Source of the DNA: Protula sp. h YS-2021
Taxonomy: Eukaryota > Annelida > Polychaeta > Sabellida > Serpulidae
Direction of reading: 5' to 3'
Assembly: GCA_949752745.1 (NCBI GenBank)
Contig: OX457027.1
Span: 74,778,700 to 74,842,699 of the forward strand
Length of the DNA stretch: 64,000 nt
Under the pieces are notes generated by a model, which worked only from the letters and a program-made list of their open reading frames with translations, made no database searches and was not told where the DNA came from. A program made the position numbers and the translations under genes. Shown here piece by piece: positions 1 to 11,918 of this stretch. Within the stretch, counting starts at the first letter, position 1. Each line of letters starts with the position of its first letter.

Positions 1-30
1 CTGATGGTTATTGTATCGCGATGTTTGCAG

Positions 31-3000
31 AGAGTGGAGGGTGGGTGGCGGAAGTGCTCCGGCTCCTCGTCGTGTCCAAGCACGGCATCTGCGCGGCCGA
101 AATCCTGGAGTTCCTAGAACAGATGGGGTACCATGGCGACAACAGGGTGACGCATTATGACCTTATCATGTTTCTTGACATCATCCACGGCACCATAGTG
201 TATGAGGCACCCGACGGGGTGCTGAGGTTCAGTCATCAGCACATCAAGGAAGGAGTGGAGCACACGTTACTGAGTAAGGGCCGTTCCAGTAAATAAAGCT
301 GGTGGTGTACTCGTTATTGAGGCAGCTCCTTTAAACGAGGTAGAACGAGTAGACGTTTCTGAGTAAGGGCCGTTTTAGTAAATATAATGGGTAGAGCACA
401 CGTTAGCAAGTAAGAACCGTTGCTTTGTAAGGGTTGTTGCAGTATTTAGAACTAGTGGACAGACGTTACTCATTATATTACCAAGCAACACTGTGAAAAA
501 TTTGTCCGCTAAATACTGGTTTTTGCATTGTGGATGCAGAGCGGACGAACGTATTGCAAAGCCAGTAAAAATTCTTAAGATTTCTTGCGTAATTTATTTA
601 AAATAAACCTTGGAAAAGGTTCAGTAAGTTTTTAAGGAAAATAAATTGACGTGTGATATGCTGCCACTCTTAGCATGATTTTTGAAACTTGGTCATTTTT
701 TCTCACCCAAAAGGCCCCGTGACCATTGATACTCGCAAAGACCTCAACACCTCAGCGGTGCTGGTACCCCGCAAAACTGCCACTACGGCGCAGGCACAGA
801 AGCAGCTAGATAAAAAGATCTACCACACTTACCTTGCTGATTACTACATCTCGAAGCCTCACTCTGACCGGCGCACGCAGGAGTTGCCATGGCAACTTCT
901 GGGCTGCAAAGATATGAAGCGGCTGCAGCAGGTGCTTACGGAGCCCAGGTGAAAACGCTCTCGTTAAGTTAGAGAACTTGATTAATGCATGTCAAATGTC
1001 AATATACTTGAATCAATATTTATTTTCCTCTGGTATCTCGGAGAGGTGGCGGTTTGGTGGATGGGGGATGTTGAGGTGTAGGTTCCTTGGTTGTAATTTA
1101 AAAGAAAACATCGTCCTTCTGAAAATGCTGTAAATTCACAGGCTCTGATGTTCGAGCACACTTACCATTCTAGTTTATAGAACCTTTCTGCATTGCTAAA
1201 ATCCCTGAAAAAGTATCTGTTCCAATGATTTATAAACATATTGGTTTATCTGTTGACGTTTGTCTATCGCTCTCACAACGCCACAACCACATTTAAATTA
1301 AACAACCATATTAATTTTTGTTGTTGTTATTTAAAAATGTTATTAACAGGTTATTTATGGATCTGATGGAGAACACGGTGACACGCCTGGAGGTTTGCGA
1401 TCTGTGGGAATGTCTTCTGGCGGCTGGCTATGACCCGGGTAGCACATACACCGACATGATGGCCATGCAGATACACGACAACGACGTCCCTGAGATTACC
1501 ATCAGTGATATGGTAGTGGAAAACATCTTGCTTGGCTCCGATTTATAGAACTAGAAGCTCATTCCGCTAGCGTAATGTTAAACACTTGACAAAAATTAAA
1601 ACGCAAAAATACTGGCTTCAATGGGTTATTTCTTGAATAATATATTGCAAACAACACAGCTTGAATACGTCTTATAAGCCGAGTAGTGTTTGGTTTCTGT
1701 TGACTTAAGGTTTTATTGACTGATTTAGCATACGCCGCGTTATCTATTTACGCAGTGAGAGCTCGCACAAAACACACTGAGCAACTGTGTGTGATGTGGG
1801 TTAAATGCTACGCATTTACTTGCAAAAAATACACTCTTTTCACATGGCTTTTTAACAAAGAAAACGAAATCAAAGACGAAAATAAAAAGTGACATGCACA
1901 TGTTCAGATCAAGCTCTTCATAAGTCCCAAGTTTCATGGTCGTAGGGCCCATAGTGTCATAGAAGAAGACACAAAAATTCGGAAAAAGTGTCAAGAAGAA
2001 AAAAAAAGGACGAATTTTGCTCGCACAAATTCATATAACCCTTGCAAGCCAAAGGCTTGTCAAGTGTTAATAATGTCGATTAAGTAGTAAAATTAAAGCA
2101 CGATACAAAATGCCATGGAACACCAGTGACTCAGCTAAATTGGTCAAAATTTCCGGGGTTGTCCTGTTGGTGAGGTTCTTTATTAAAGATCGCTCTTAGA
2201 AAGGGATCATTGAAAAGTGGTCATATTTTGAGATGGTCCTATTTGCAAGACTGTCTTATTTCTTAGGTGATCCTATTTGCGTAGTGGTCCTCCCCGGGGT
2301 TCCATTGTATAAAGGAAAATAAACAGAATGCGCATTATTTTAAAGCTTACTGTTTCAATGCATGGATTTTAAACCTGTATGTTTTCATATCTTGGAGGTT
2401 TTCTCCGACAAACCAGTTTTAATATTTTAAAAATTATAATACAAATGAAGACGAAGTTTTGTGAACTCTAATATTTTAACAAAGGAGCCCGTGGAATCGT
2501 CAACGGCAAGAGAGAGTGAACACACTTTGGAGATTCCGCTCACACCACGGGTAGATATCCATAACTTAGGAAAATATACAGCACAACTTCTACTCTTGTT
2601 TGACTGCTACGAAGCCGCTCTGCAAGTGTCTTTGAGTGCATTCAATAAACTTTCACAGGTAAAAAAATTACAGTTGAATGGTTCTAAAAATCATCGAAAT
2701 GGCCCTCAAATCGATATACAATAGGCATATAAAACGATATCTGAAGATGGTTACCTATGTATCTGTAGTTTTCATCCGTTTTCTGGCTCTTCGCGAAGAC
2801 TTGTCCAGGTGCGGATAGATCCAATGGGCCCACAGTTTGCCTACTGTGAACACACCTATTTCTAATACCCGTTCCTACCTCTGAAATCTAACCTTAGACA
2901 CTTCCCACTCTTTCCCACCCTGCTAGGATCGAATCCATCACCCTAATACTGCTAGATCCACACCAGCTACGTCTGTCATTCAGCGTTCCACTTTGCGGTT

Positions 3001-6000
3001 TCTTTAAACGCCAGGCTATGTTACATCAACATATTTTGAAACACACAATTACCTCATGGCGTAAACTTCAGTATAAGTCTCTTTTTCAGAAACCGTTCTT
3101 GTTGTTTGCATTAAAAATGTCGGCGTTGAAATAAAGATTTTGCCGTATGGTTCTATTCCAGATTTGCCCGCTAGAGCACGCGCAGGAGCAGCTGAAATGT
3201 GAGCTGGAGTCACAGATAGCCGCGAGTTACCACGCCCTGGGCATGCACAAAGACGCGGTCCGCTGGTATGACAGGGCCCTGGGCACCGTCACTGACATGC
3301 TAGCCATGAGCATGCTGCCCAGGCAGGAAAAAATCCTCAAGCAACTCAGAGGTGCATACAGGCGTATTTCTTACGCGATTTATTTAAATGAATATTACGG
3401 GAAAATAAAAGTACCTTGAAAAATCACTTACATTTGGCAATTCAAAATTGATTAGTTTCATCTGAAAGAAATACTGCGAATGATTGTATTCAAACATTCC
3501 GAACCGAGCCAAAAAGTGGAAGGGGAGGGAGGGATTGAAGAAGATTCGGTAACAAAATATCATACAGAAGACTGGGAGGTCCATAACGGGATTTCAAAGT
3601 AACGGTTACAGAAACTAACCAACCAGCACGCATATGTTTTCGAGAATTCCACCTCTAAAACATGTTAAATCACCTAATCGCAAGCACACAGAACCTATCC
3701 TTTTTTACTTCGTGAAAGCGAACGTTCGCTTATCTCCACCTTTATGCAGGATTTCCCTCATTTGCGGTATCGACGCATAAATTGTGAATTGAACTTTTCT
3801 ACTCGTGGAGGCGTATCATGTCAACAAACATGTCCAAAAATTACCTTACAAGGCCATATCCGAAACATCCGGTAGTATAAAACTGAGTGACATCCGATTA
3901 CCCATCATTTGTATGCGTAGAACAAGAAAGACGTATTTTTGGGAAGAATCTTTTCAAGATTTTCTCTCAAGTTTCCAGGATAGAAGGTGCTTATTTGGTT
4001 TTTGGATGCTTTTTACTCACATGTAACAGGTTTTCTGTTACAACGGGAGTTTAAGGGTGTTTTGAATGCGGAAGCTAAATGGCGCCAGGAATCGAAGTGT
4101 TGGCCTCGAGTAAACAAACTCGGTCTTTGTCATCGTAACGTGTTTCTCGGTTCTTCTCCACTGGTCAGCAGATTCATTCTTACCTAGAGACACTTGGAGC
4201 TGTGGTAATATGACTGTCTGTCTGGTTGTTAACGTCAGATTGAGTGTGACAGAGGCACGGAGACAGGCGGTGGCGCTAGTAAGTTCTCTCGTTGCCTGCC
4301 TCCACATCGCTCCATGTAACCCCAGCGCCCTTGAGTCTGAGTTAGCAGAGTCTTGATCGGGTTATACGTTTCTAGCTAGATTCACGAGGTTACAGCCACA
4401 TCCTCTGTCCTCGTTGGCTTTCCGGGGGTTTAAGTGGCACTAGCCTCCTGGATGGAGGCACCGATTTGAGAGAACAGTACCAAGTGGTTGTACCCACTTC
4501 AGTGACAGGCTTAGGAAGAGTGGGTATTCGCTTGTGGCTCCACCCACGTGGATCCACAAGTGGCACTACCTACGTGGGTTATTCCCCTTGTCGATAGCCC
4601 ACCAGAGGTTGTGCCTTCCCCTCCCTATTCAATTATAGATAGGACAAAAGTGATTAGGGGAGAATCGGTCATGTTTGTTGCTTGAGTACTCACCACAGAT
4701 TTTTGTTGCAGGCATGGCAGAGACAGAGACACCAATGCACAAGGCAGCGTGTGGGCACCCATCCTTCACAGGCAACCCTACTCTCTCTGTGACAAGTGTA
4801 TAGTCGCAGAAGGACTTTCACTTTGTGAAGAAAACAAAGTACCTGTGCCGAGTGTGAGCACCTCACCCAGGCAGAATGGAAAGCAATAGAAATAAACCGA
4901 ACAAAAAATCAGAGACGCAAAAGGCTGAGGGAGGAACGTTGGAGGCAGAAGGCTCTTTCGGACTCAAAAGAGACACCTCCAGCGGAATCCTCTCCAACGG
5001 CAACATCACATGATACCCAGCAAGGGCTGCACCACCAGGCAGAAGTAGAAAAAAGGCATCAGGAACGGTAGCAGAACTGGATACAGCAGACAGGAAGGCC
5101 TTGAAGGACACCTGGCTATCTCACCGGCACCGCACCACGAGGGAGGCAACACTCGAAGGTGAGGAGGTGTCTGTGAAAAATATCAGTAGTAGCAGCTCCC
5201 CCGTGATTATGCGGGGGAGACAATGGCATCTTTCTATCGCAAAACTCTGATCCACAAAGAGCCACCCCTTCAAACACCAGTTGGAAATCGAACCAGAAGG
5301 TGGCTCCGGAGCCAGAGTGGGCGAAGAAAATAGCTATGAAAACCCTGCAGGAACAAACGCCAGCTGAGCTAGTTCCCTGCACGCCCTCACTGCGCGCACG
5401 GTTCCTTCATTCACTCAAAACCGCATCCTAGAGAGACGCAAGCCAGTGATGGGGAGTCGAAGGGATTCTTCCATCAGGCCACACGTCAGCATTACATCCC
5501 ACAGATACGGTACACAATCCAGAGCCAGCTTCCCTGTCCTAGTCTTCCCGGGAGACAGGGATACTAACTTCTTGCCAGCAGAAGAGGAACAGGAATCGGA
5601 CGGAGAAATTGAGCTATCACATCAGGCATCAGAGGGGAAGATGAATGCTCCGACGACGATGAGTTCCTGGAGGGGGGCGTACAGGCATTAACTCAGCCCA
5701 TTCGGCTCCTGGACGGACTGCGTTCCTTCAAAAAAGGGCAACAACACTGGGGAGATCCGGCAGAGGCAGGCAGACGCCCTATCCGCGCCCTATCACCCCT
5801 ATCCTGCCGTTCCAGGAGGCTCCAAGACTCACACCATCGACAGAATCATCGCGAATTCTGCATGAAGATATCCCATTCAAAGATGTGATAAAATAAACCA
5901 TGCGTCTAGCAGGGGTACAGGCGGGCAACCCTTATGGCGACGAAGAGGAGCCTCCAATCCCCTTGACCTCCCAGAACCAGGAACCAGAGCAGAAGGCATT

Positions 6001-9000
6001 AACTAACTACAAGTGTCGGAGTTGCCAACGCAGTAGCTGCCAGACAAAGGGAGTTTTAGCGGATGAATTTCGGAGAAGGCAAGCTTATGTCACGCCTTCA
6101 TCCCTGTAAACAATTAGGGATCAGAGCAGCCACTTACAGATCGGCGGATAACATCATCCCTATCGAGACACTCGAGCAACCCACAAAGATAACTGTGTTG
6201 ATGTGTAAAGTAAAATCGGTCTCGGATATCCCCTGCTAGAGAAAGACGCCAAAACCCTAGACAGTAAACAACACTTCTCTCCAGGACCACACGCTGAAAG
6301 CACTGAAAGAGGCGCTAGACCAAAGGGGATGTCTGACCCGGTAGTGTTAAAACTGCTGGAATTTGTCTCATTAGCCACCCGAGTCATAGCAGCCAGTCAG
6401 CTAAATTCGGTGGTACAGCTACGCAGGGACGTCTTTCTTCTACACTGCTGGTCGTCAGTGAAAGGGGTCCGAGAATTAAGACATTCGAACATCCTCATCC
6501 AATCGGAGGTATTCCCTCCACAGGAAATCGGAAGAGTGAACTTGGAAAACAGGGCTTTGTGCCAGGGTTTGGCGTTGATGTCACACTCAAGACGACTCTA
6601 CGGGAGAGCTTCTGCTACCAGGGACCGTTCCAAGAAACAACATAGTAGAAGAGGTCTACACCGCAGTCACGTCATCACTCTTTATCTGCCAAGAGACAGA
6701 GGCAACAGGAAGACAGTGTCATAGCCATCATGCCCCTCAGCAGTACAGGTAGCAACCAATCACTGTACCGCGCGGATATGAATGACTCATGTCCAGGCGA
6801 TACCGTTCTTATATTTCAAGAAATAAAAGAGCTACTGAACTGCAAAAAATCCTGGCCCACAGGAAGAAGGCCCAGATGGGAGCACGAAGTTCGGTAGTCA
6901 ATTGGCTCCGACCAGGGTACTGCCTTCCCTTCAAGATGTACAACAGAGGCATATGCCTCAAAGTGCCCCTTTTCAAGGCTCCAAATTATAAAGCCACGAA
7001 CTACAGCCAAGGCTTTGTGCAGAATCAGGCTCTTCAGCAAATGCTAAGAGAACTTATAGACAAAAGGGCCATACAGAAAATGCCAGATGCAAACAGGTCT
7101 TTTTCAGTCGGGTATTTCTGGTCTCCAAGAAGACCTGGGACTGGAGACTGGTCATAGATTTGTCTGATGTGAACCAATCCCTCCGTACTCAGATGGACAC
7201 CGCCCAGGTAATCAAAGAAATGCTGCAAGCAGGCAGCTTGGGATGTCAAAAGAGATTTATCAGACGCGTATCTTCACATCTCAATAATCCCAATGGAGCC
7301 TGTACTGGGGCTTCTAGTAGTCAGGGAAAAGACAGTCCACTTGGGCAAACTGCACTACAGAAACTTAAAACTAGCAGTGGCTCGGGGGAGGGGACCTCAC
7401 AAAATAATGCTCATCCCCGCAAAGGCTCTGGAAGACCTACAGTGGTGGGTATCTCCAGACCGCCTCTCGCAAGGTTACCCATTCAAGCCCCCCCCCCCCC
7501 CCCACCCCTGTGCTGTTCGATCCAAACAGACGCGTCTTCCGAAGGGTGGGGTTTCTACTTCAAAAGAAAGATATGGAACCCCAGGGCAACTAACAACCTA
7601 CTTCAAGGAAATGGCTCCTCCCATACAGTCAGAGCCAAAGAGTTCTATCATGGCTCTATTGGAGCCAATCTAATCATGGCTATATCCATATGAATTATCG
7701 TTCTTTCAGTGCATGTTATTCTAACTTTAAGTATGAACGTCATTGTACTCAGATTTTGTTAATTCTTGAAGTCTCATTAAAAAACCACAAAGGTATTATG
7801 ATGTCTTTTGTTTCTCTGATACAATATATATATAGATATATAAGTTAGAGTGTAGTTCACGTTAAGGAACTTTTCCACACGAGGCGTGCCCCGCGGGTTT
7901 TACCCTTACATCAGTTTTTGATCCCGTTTAAAGGTGGAGATAAGCGAACGTTAGCTTTTACGAAGTAAAACTATCATTTTTCTTTCGTAAAACGCTTTTT
8001 ACGAGAAAAAGCGTAGTTCGCGTTCTCCACCTTTAGACCTTTGATAACCCACCTTTATCCATCCCCGCTTCAAACCCATTTCGACATAGGGGATCTGAGA
8101 TAAAAAAGGAATGATGGGTAATCGGATGTCACTCAGTTTTATACTGCCCGATGTTTCGGATATGCCCTTAAACAAGCAACAGTAATATAATTGACAAAAA
8201 TAATATAGTTGAAGTGTTATTTAATCGTTTTAGGCAATGTGTTAATCGAACTGGCAGCGCTGCAAATAAAAGGCCAGAACCATCGTATGGCGGAGAATAT
8301 GCTCAACCAGGCAAGGAAATGTATGACAGAGAGCGACAATCTTATTGGAGGAGCCAAGGCTCTTCTCAAAGTCGGTGTACTCAAGTGAGTTTGTTGCCTT
8401 GGTTACACGGTGTCTTTTTAGTGGTGGAATTCTTGAATAATTGGCGTAAAAAAGGTAAAAAAAAAAAGATCGCGAATTAGCACTGGCTTATGAATTTTTT
8501 AGCATCGAGGGAAGAGTTAGGGGTGGGGGTCCAGTCATTATTGCCGGGGGTGGGGTGGGTGGGGTAGATGGAGGCAACTGCAACTTTTGGGGTCCTCCAG
8601 AAGAATACTGGGGCGTCGCTCAGGCTCTATCGGACTTTCTATGGTGATGATTTAGACTGAAGAATTAAAACGTGAAGCTTTGATGTTTGATGTTTGAAAT
8701 GTTTGAAAACTATTTGACACTGCTTTGTTGTCTAACTTTATGATACATTACTACACGCAGAGCTGGTGAGAGGGATTTCTTCAAAGCGCACGAATACTTG
8801 CAACTCGCCCAATCCGAGTACGAGAAATGGTTCGGTAGAAACCATCACCAAGTATCCGACGTACTGCACGAGTTTGCCGTGTTGCTAAGCAACGAGAACA
8901 ACACCTATCGCATAGATGATGAAAGGGCACAGCGGCTCTACAGAAGAGCGCTCAAGCTACGCGAGCAAGCGTATGGCAAATCACATCTCAAAGTCGCCGA

Positions 9001-11551
9001 AACTTTATTTTGTTTAGGTAAGAAATTACAATATGTGTGAAATCCGTTAAGTTCATGCATCAATTCGAAATCAAATTCACCAGTTAAATCTACAAGATTT
9101 TGGAGAAAATTACGTTAGAATTGATGCCCTTTTCAATTCAACATACATGTATTGTCAGAGTATATAGTTTTCTGCAGTAAATAGGCTTGCAAAACAGAGC
9201 GTATGTTGATTTTTTGTAAACACTATGCATCCTGTTCCACGTTTTAGGTCAATTATTGAAGCTCCAAAAGAACATCTTGACCAAGAACGAGGCCCTTAGT
9301 TTCCTACAAAGGGCTTATGACGTGCACAACAACCAGCTTGGTATGTGTCTTAAAAAAACTTAGACATATTTTAAATAATAGTCTTCTAAAAACGCAACGT
9401 TATGGTGAATTTGGGACTGTCAACTTCCATACAGTTAACAGAACAGCGAAAGTACACAAATACTTTATTATATGAACATAAACAGTATTTACTGCACTTT
9501 ATAACGGTAATAAAGTAGTCTGGGAAAAGGGCATCCATTATTACAGGATAAGCAAATAAACAAATAAATAAATAAATAAACGTCTTTACGTTTACTCTGA
9601 TTTTTTCAAATCAAATTGAATGTCGATTAAAGCTTTGGAGGAAAAGCATAACGCTGTTGAACAATATTATCGTTCCCATGGAATCATCCATTCACTTCGT
9701 GGTTACTCTGGATCAGCCCATTTTTTAAATCTGTAAACCTGTGAACGAAAGCTGTTCACTTACGGATCGCTTTTGGGGGTTACAACGAGAAACATAATGA
9801 ACTAAATATTCAATGGCACTCAGAGAATGACATATTGTGTTAGAATCCATTATATTTTGGCCATACACATTTAGGCCAGCGACATTTGGGCCAGAGACGT
9901 TTGGGCCAAAAACTTTTGGGCTTGAATTCCACACATGCACAGTTAATGTCTGTTAAATAGGTTTCCAAAAGTTTCCGCCTTCTGTATGAAGTCATAGTCA
10001 ATGTATCTGACAAAATCTGAGTAACGTGAACACGTGTTTTAGGGGCCAAGGAAGGACGCGTGTTGTGCTCCCATGGTGCCAACAAAATCATTCCTCAAAG
10101 CGAAAACTTTATTATTAACTGCTGATATTTTTGTAGTTGTAAGCATCAACCCGCATATAAAGTCGTGTGCTCTGTTAAATCACGTTTTCTCTATGGTTGC
10201 AGGTCCAGAACATCCGATTTCAAAGAAACTATACAAAAACATGAATGATCTTGAAATAGCAATAAAATATAAGCCTCAGTACCACGTAGAAAATCGCATG
10301 AAGGAGCTTCCATACAGCACGCTGAGTTGGCATGAGCATGAACTGGATGAGCTGGAAATGCGTGCACGCAGGAAAACAGCGCAGAGGAACGTCGGCACTA
10401 TCCGCATGTCAATGAAGGTGATAACTGCCTTCAAGGGGCTCGCCAGGGCTAAATCCGCTGCAAGCAGGGGTACAGGATTGGGAGGATTTTTTCTGAAGAA
10501 AACTCAGGAAGAGGGTGATCAAGGGATGGCTACCCAAACGCAACCACTGGATGAGTCTCCTAAGCGGTTGACCCAAACCCTCGGGGTGCTGCTTCCCGCC
10601 AAAGATGGCGCCGCACATGTCAGCTCATTCGTGTCGGAATCCAGCCTAATCTCAGAGCTTGATAACACGGGTGAAATAGAGAACAAAGAGGAATTAGAAA
10701 CCATTCGAGAGAGCGAGGTTTTGGAAAGCAGTGTTTTAGCTGAGGGTGACCACTTGACACCGAGTACTTCCATACCCTTGCGGTCTCAATCACAGATAAA
10801 TGTGTCAGCCGAATCAGAGGTTGGACTAAAACATGCCCATGTGAGAGCCGTTGCATCATACAATGATTTCATTCGGATCCCGACTGACAAACCGCCGTCA
10901 AAAATTGAATCGCGGCTCCAAGAATCGGCTGGTGAATACTTGGAAAACTACAGCATGGCGTCGAGTAAAACTACGACACCGCGAGCGAGCGCGCAGAAAC
11001 GGGTTTTGCGACCTCAGTCTGCGCCGTATAAAATGCTACAGAAGTTTCAACACGTAGGTGTCTCACCGAGAACATCGGCAGTGATCCCTCACGCGAAAAG
11101 GGAAATTAGCAGTGCCCCAGCTGCACAGTATGACAAAGAGGCTAAGGCCAGGATCCGCATTGCCCGCGGCGAAAATCGCAACAGTCACCGCTCTCGCTGC
11201 CCCGCACCCCACCCACACGCATTCGATAGCACCAACACCTTCTCCGCAATCAACGGCCCGAATACGTCGACTGAAAGCTTATTGGGTCCAAAGCCTTGTC
11301 CGAGAGAAATCGAACTGCGTCTTCAGCATACGTCAGCGTGGTACCATGTCCCTGGACGATATCCCACAAATGACCAGCCTTACCCACCGAAGAGGTCACA
11401 GGTACGAATCCATGATGCCCATAGGAAATTAGTGAGAAATCTACACACGAGGTCTCATAGCAAATTACTGTTGACATCTACGTTCCCAACGTATATTGGT
11501 ACGAAGCATACATCTCTCAATCCAATTGAGCAAAATAATTTCCCAATGTGA
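31..11551 (+). CDS. STAND/TPR-repeat protein, TTC41/nephrocystin-3-like (5' partial, nine exons)
   Basis: Nine exons join with matching phases: 31-273, 714-948, 1350-1512, 2485-2658, 3162-3351, 8234-8384, 8761-9017, 9248-9340 and 10203-11551 (stop), giving the last ~950 residues. All junctions are GT-AG. Residues 1-81 look like the winged-helix tail of a STAND/NACHT ATPase (FSHQHIKEGVEHTLL). Residues 82-213 resemble the linker of nephrocystin-3/TTC41 (YLADYYISKP...QELPWQL). About 250-520 is TPR-like: paired helices with A/G/Y spacing such as ALQIKGQNHRMAENMLNQAR and RAQRLYRRALKLREQAYG. From ~550 on it is Ser/Arg-rich and probably disordered. TPR-STAND proteins act as protein-protein scaffolds, and nephrocystin-3 is ciliary; a ciliary role here is only inference. 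The ATPase core lies upstream of the window. Exon joins are strong; the choice between TTC41 and another NPHP3-like paralogue is not certain. Confidence 0.82.
1549..2070 (-). mobile_element. R1 non-autonomous repeat, copy 1 (in TTC41-like intron 3)
   Basis: About 0.5 kb. In the minus orientation it begins TTAACACTTGACAAGCC with a CAAGCC/GGCTTG hairpin. It ends with a second copy of the terminal motif (TTGTCAAGTGTTTAA), then a hairpin around GCTAGC, then GAGCTTCTAG. The same arrangement recurs at 28610-29132, 62436-63085 and 63909-64000. No protein is encoded. The inverted ends suggest a MITE. The hairpin followed by CTAG|T recalls a Helitron 3' end, so the class is unsettled. Confidence 0.7.
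3707..3752 (-). repeat. Partial copy of a short palindromic MITE
   Basis: This segment (AAGCGAACGTTCGCTTATCT core) is the inverted match of 7930-7975, which is one half of a 105-bp palindromic element. It lies outside the left inverted repeat of the DIRS-like insertion. Confidence 0.5.
3852..3909 (+). repeat. Left inverted terminal repeat of the DIRS-like element
   Basis: Begins GGCCATATCCGAAACATC and ends TTACCCATCATT; its reverse complement is at 8110-8167 with about four substitutions. Similarity stops abruptly on both sides of the 58 bp. Confidence 0.8.
4700..6110 (+). pseudogene. Gag-like region of the DIRS-like element
   Basis: Short open stretches in different frames encode Lys/Glu/Gln-rich, low-complexity protein (around 4863-5110: basic coiled-coil-like; 5446-5691; 5900-6109). 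DIRS gag proteins are poorly conserved, so the call rests on position upstream of the RT. No intact frame remains. Confidence 0.45.
6789..7693 (+). pseudogene. Reverse transcriptase/RNase H fragment of the DIRS-like element
   Basis: 6789-7157 encodes the RT fingers (PLFKAPNYKATNYSQGF; ELIDKRAIQKM). A frame change near 7110 continues into FLVSKKTWDWRLVIDLSDVN, and another near 7230 into WDVKRDLSDAY-like and later IPIIPMEP sequence. Around 7507-7640 IQTDASSEGWGFYFKRKIWNP matches the RNase H strand with its catalytic Asp (TDAS). A 16-base C run at 7488 splits the frame. The YADD-type catalytic centre is not visible, so it is dead. Confidence 0.65.
7930..8034. mobile_element. 105-bp palindromic MITE
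   Basis: It opens with AAAGGTGGAGA and closes with the inverse TCTCCACCTTT. The interior is nearly self-complementary (AAGCGAACG...GCGTAGTTCGCG). It sits just inside the right terminal repeat of the DIRS-like element. A similar stretch (ACGCAATTCGCGTTCTTCAC) occurs near 61815. Confidence 0.6.
8110..8167 (-). repeat. Right inverted terminal repeat of the DIRS-like element
   Basis: Reverse complement of 3852-3909 over 58 bp. Exon 6 of the TTC41-like gene starts 67 bp further on. Confidence 0.8.
9860..9915. repeat. TTTGGGCC short tandem motif cluster
   Basis: Four spaced copies of (A)TTTGGGCCA-like sequence with ~14-bp period lie in TTC41-like intron 8. The motif resembles the GGGCCGAAGTG clusters at 35690 and 39650, which bound a larger element, so this may be a solitary terminal cluster. 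Confidence 0.45.
10203..11551 (+). CDS. Terminal exon of the TTC41-like gene, long disordered tail
   Basis: This exon starts after a TTGCAG acceptor (the previous exon ends in phase 1 and the split codon gives Gly, GPEHPISKKLYKNMNDLE) and runs 449 codons to TGA at 11549-11551. The first ~70 residues finish the last helical repeat. The rest is Ser/Thr/Arg/Pro-rich with basic patches (ALKWHEHELDELE-like helix first, then low complexity), with no domain I recognise. The open frame could start upstream at 10073, but the splice phase and the match to the repeat consensus support starting the exon at 10203. Confidence 0.8.
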
Positions 11552-11912
11552 TTTTGCTGCTGACACTATTGTTACACTTGTATCTGAGAATTATTTATTA
11601 CGTTATGAATGACCTGAGCTTCAGTTGTTACTTGAAGTCTTTGGGTCAACCTTTGAAAGGTTTAAAGAATCTGTTTAAAACCTTAAAAGGTCTTTAGGCT
11701 AATCTTTACAAAGGCTGAGAGTCTCTTGTTAATGTTTTTGTGATTTTTTTAAAATTATATTGAATAATGTTTTTATTTCTATTGTTATTGTTATTGTTTC
11801 CATGACAACAACGTTGTGTTATTTTTGACTGGTGATTGATTTTTATTTATTGATCTCATTCAGTTGCTGTTGTGCTTTTCTGTACTTTTTATTAGAAAAC
11901 AAAAAACAAATG

Positions 11913-11918
11913 AATAAA
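11913..11918 (+). terminator. Candidate polyA signal of the TTC41-like gene
   Basis: AATAAA lies ~360 bp after the stop codon, in AT-rich sequence that fits a 3' UTR. The overlapping ATAAATAAAT run offers other hexamers. The site is a prediction from the motif alone. Confidence 0.4.

Larger units (their letters stand above)
3852..8167 (+). mobile_element. DIRS-like retrotransposon, decayed, in TTC41-like intron 5
   Basis: A 4.3-kb insertion bounded by 58-bp inverted repeats (3852-3909 and 8110-8167, about four mismatches). Inside lie a gag-like region (~4700-6110), a reverse-transcriptase region (~6789-7310) and an RNase-H-like stretch (~7480-7700), all broken by frameshifts and stops. Order, RT style (VIDLSDVNQSL, LRELIDKRAIQKM) and inverted terminal repeats match the DIRS group, which uses a tyrosine recombinase. 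I find no recombinase frame. A small palindromic MITE is nested at 7930-8034. The host gene's exons 5 and 6 flank it in matching phase, so the insertion is intronic. Confidence 0.72.
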
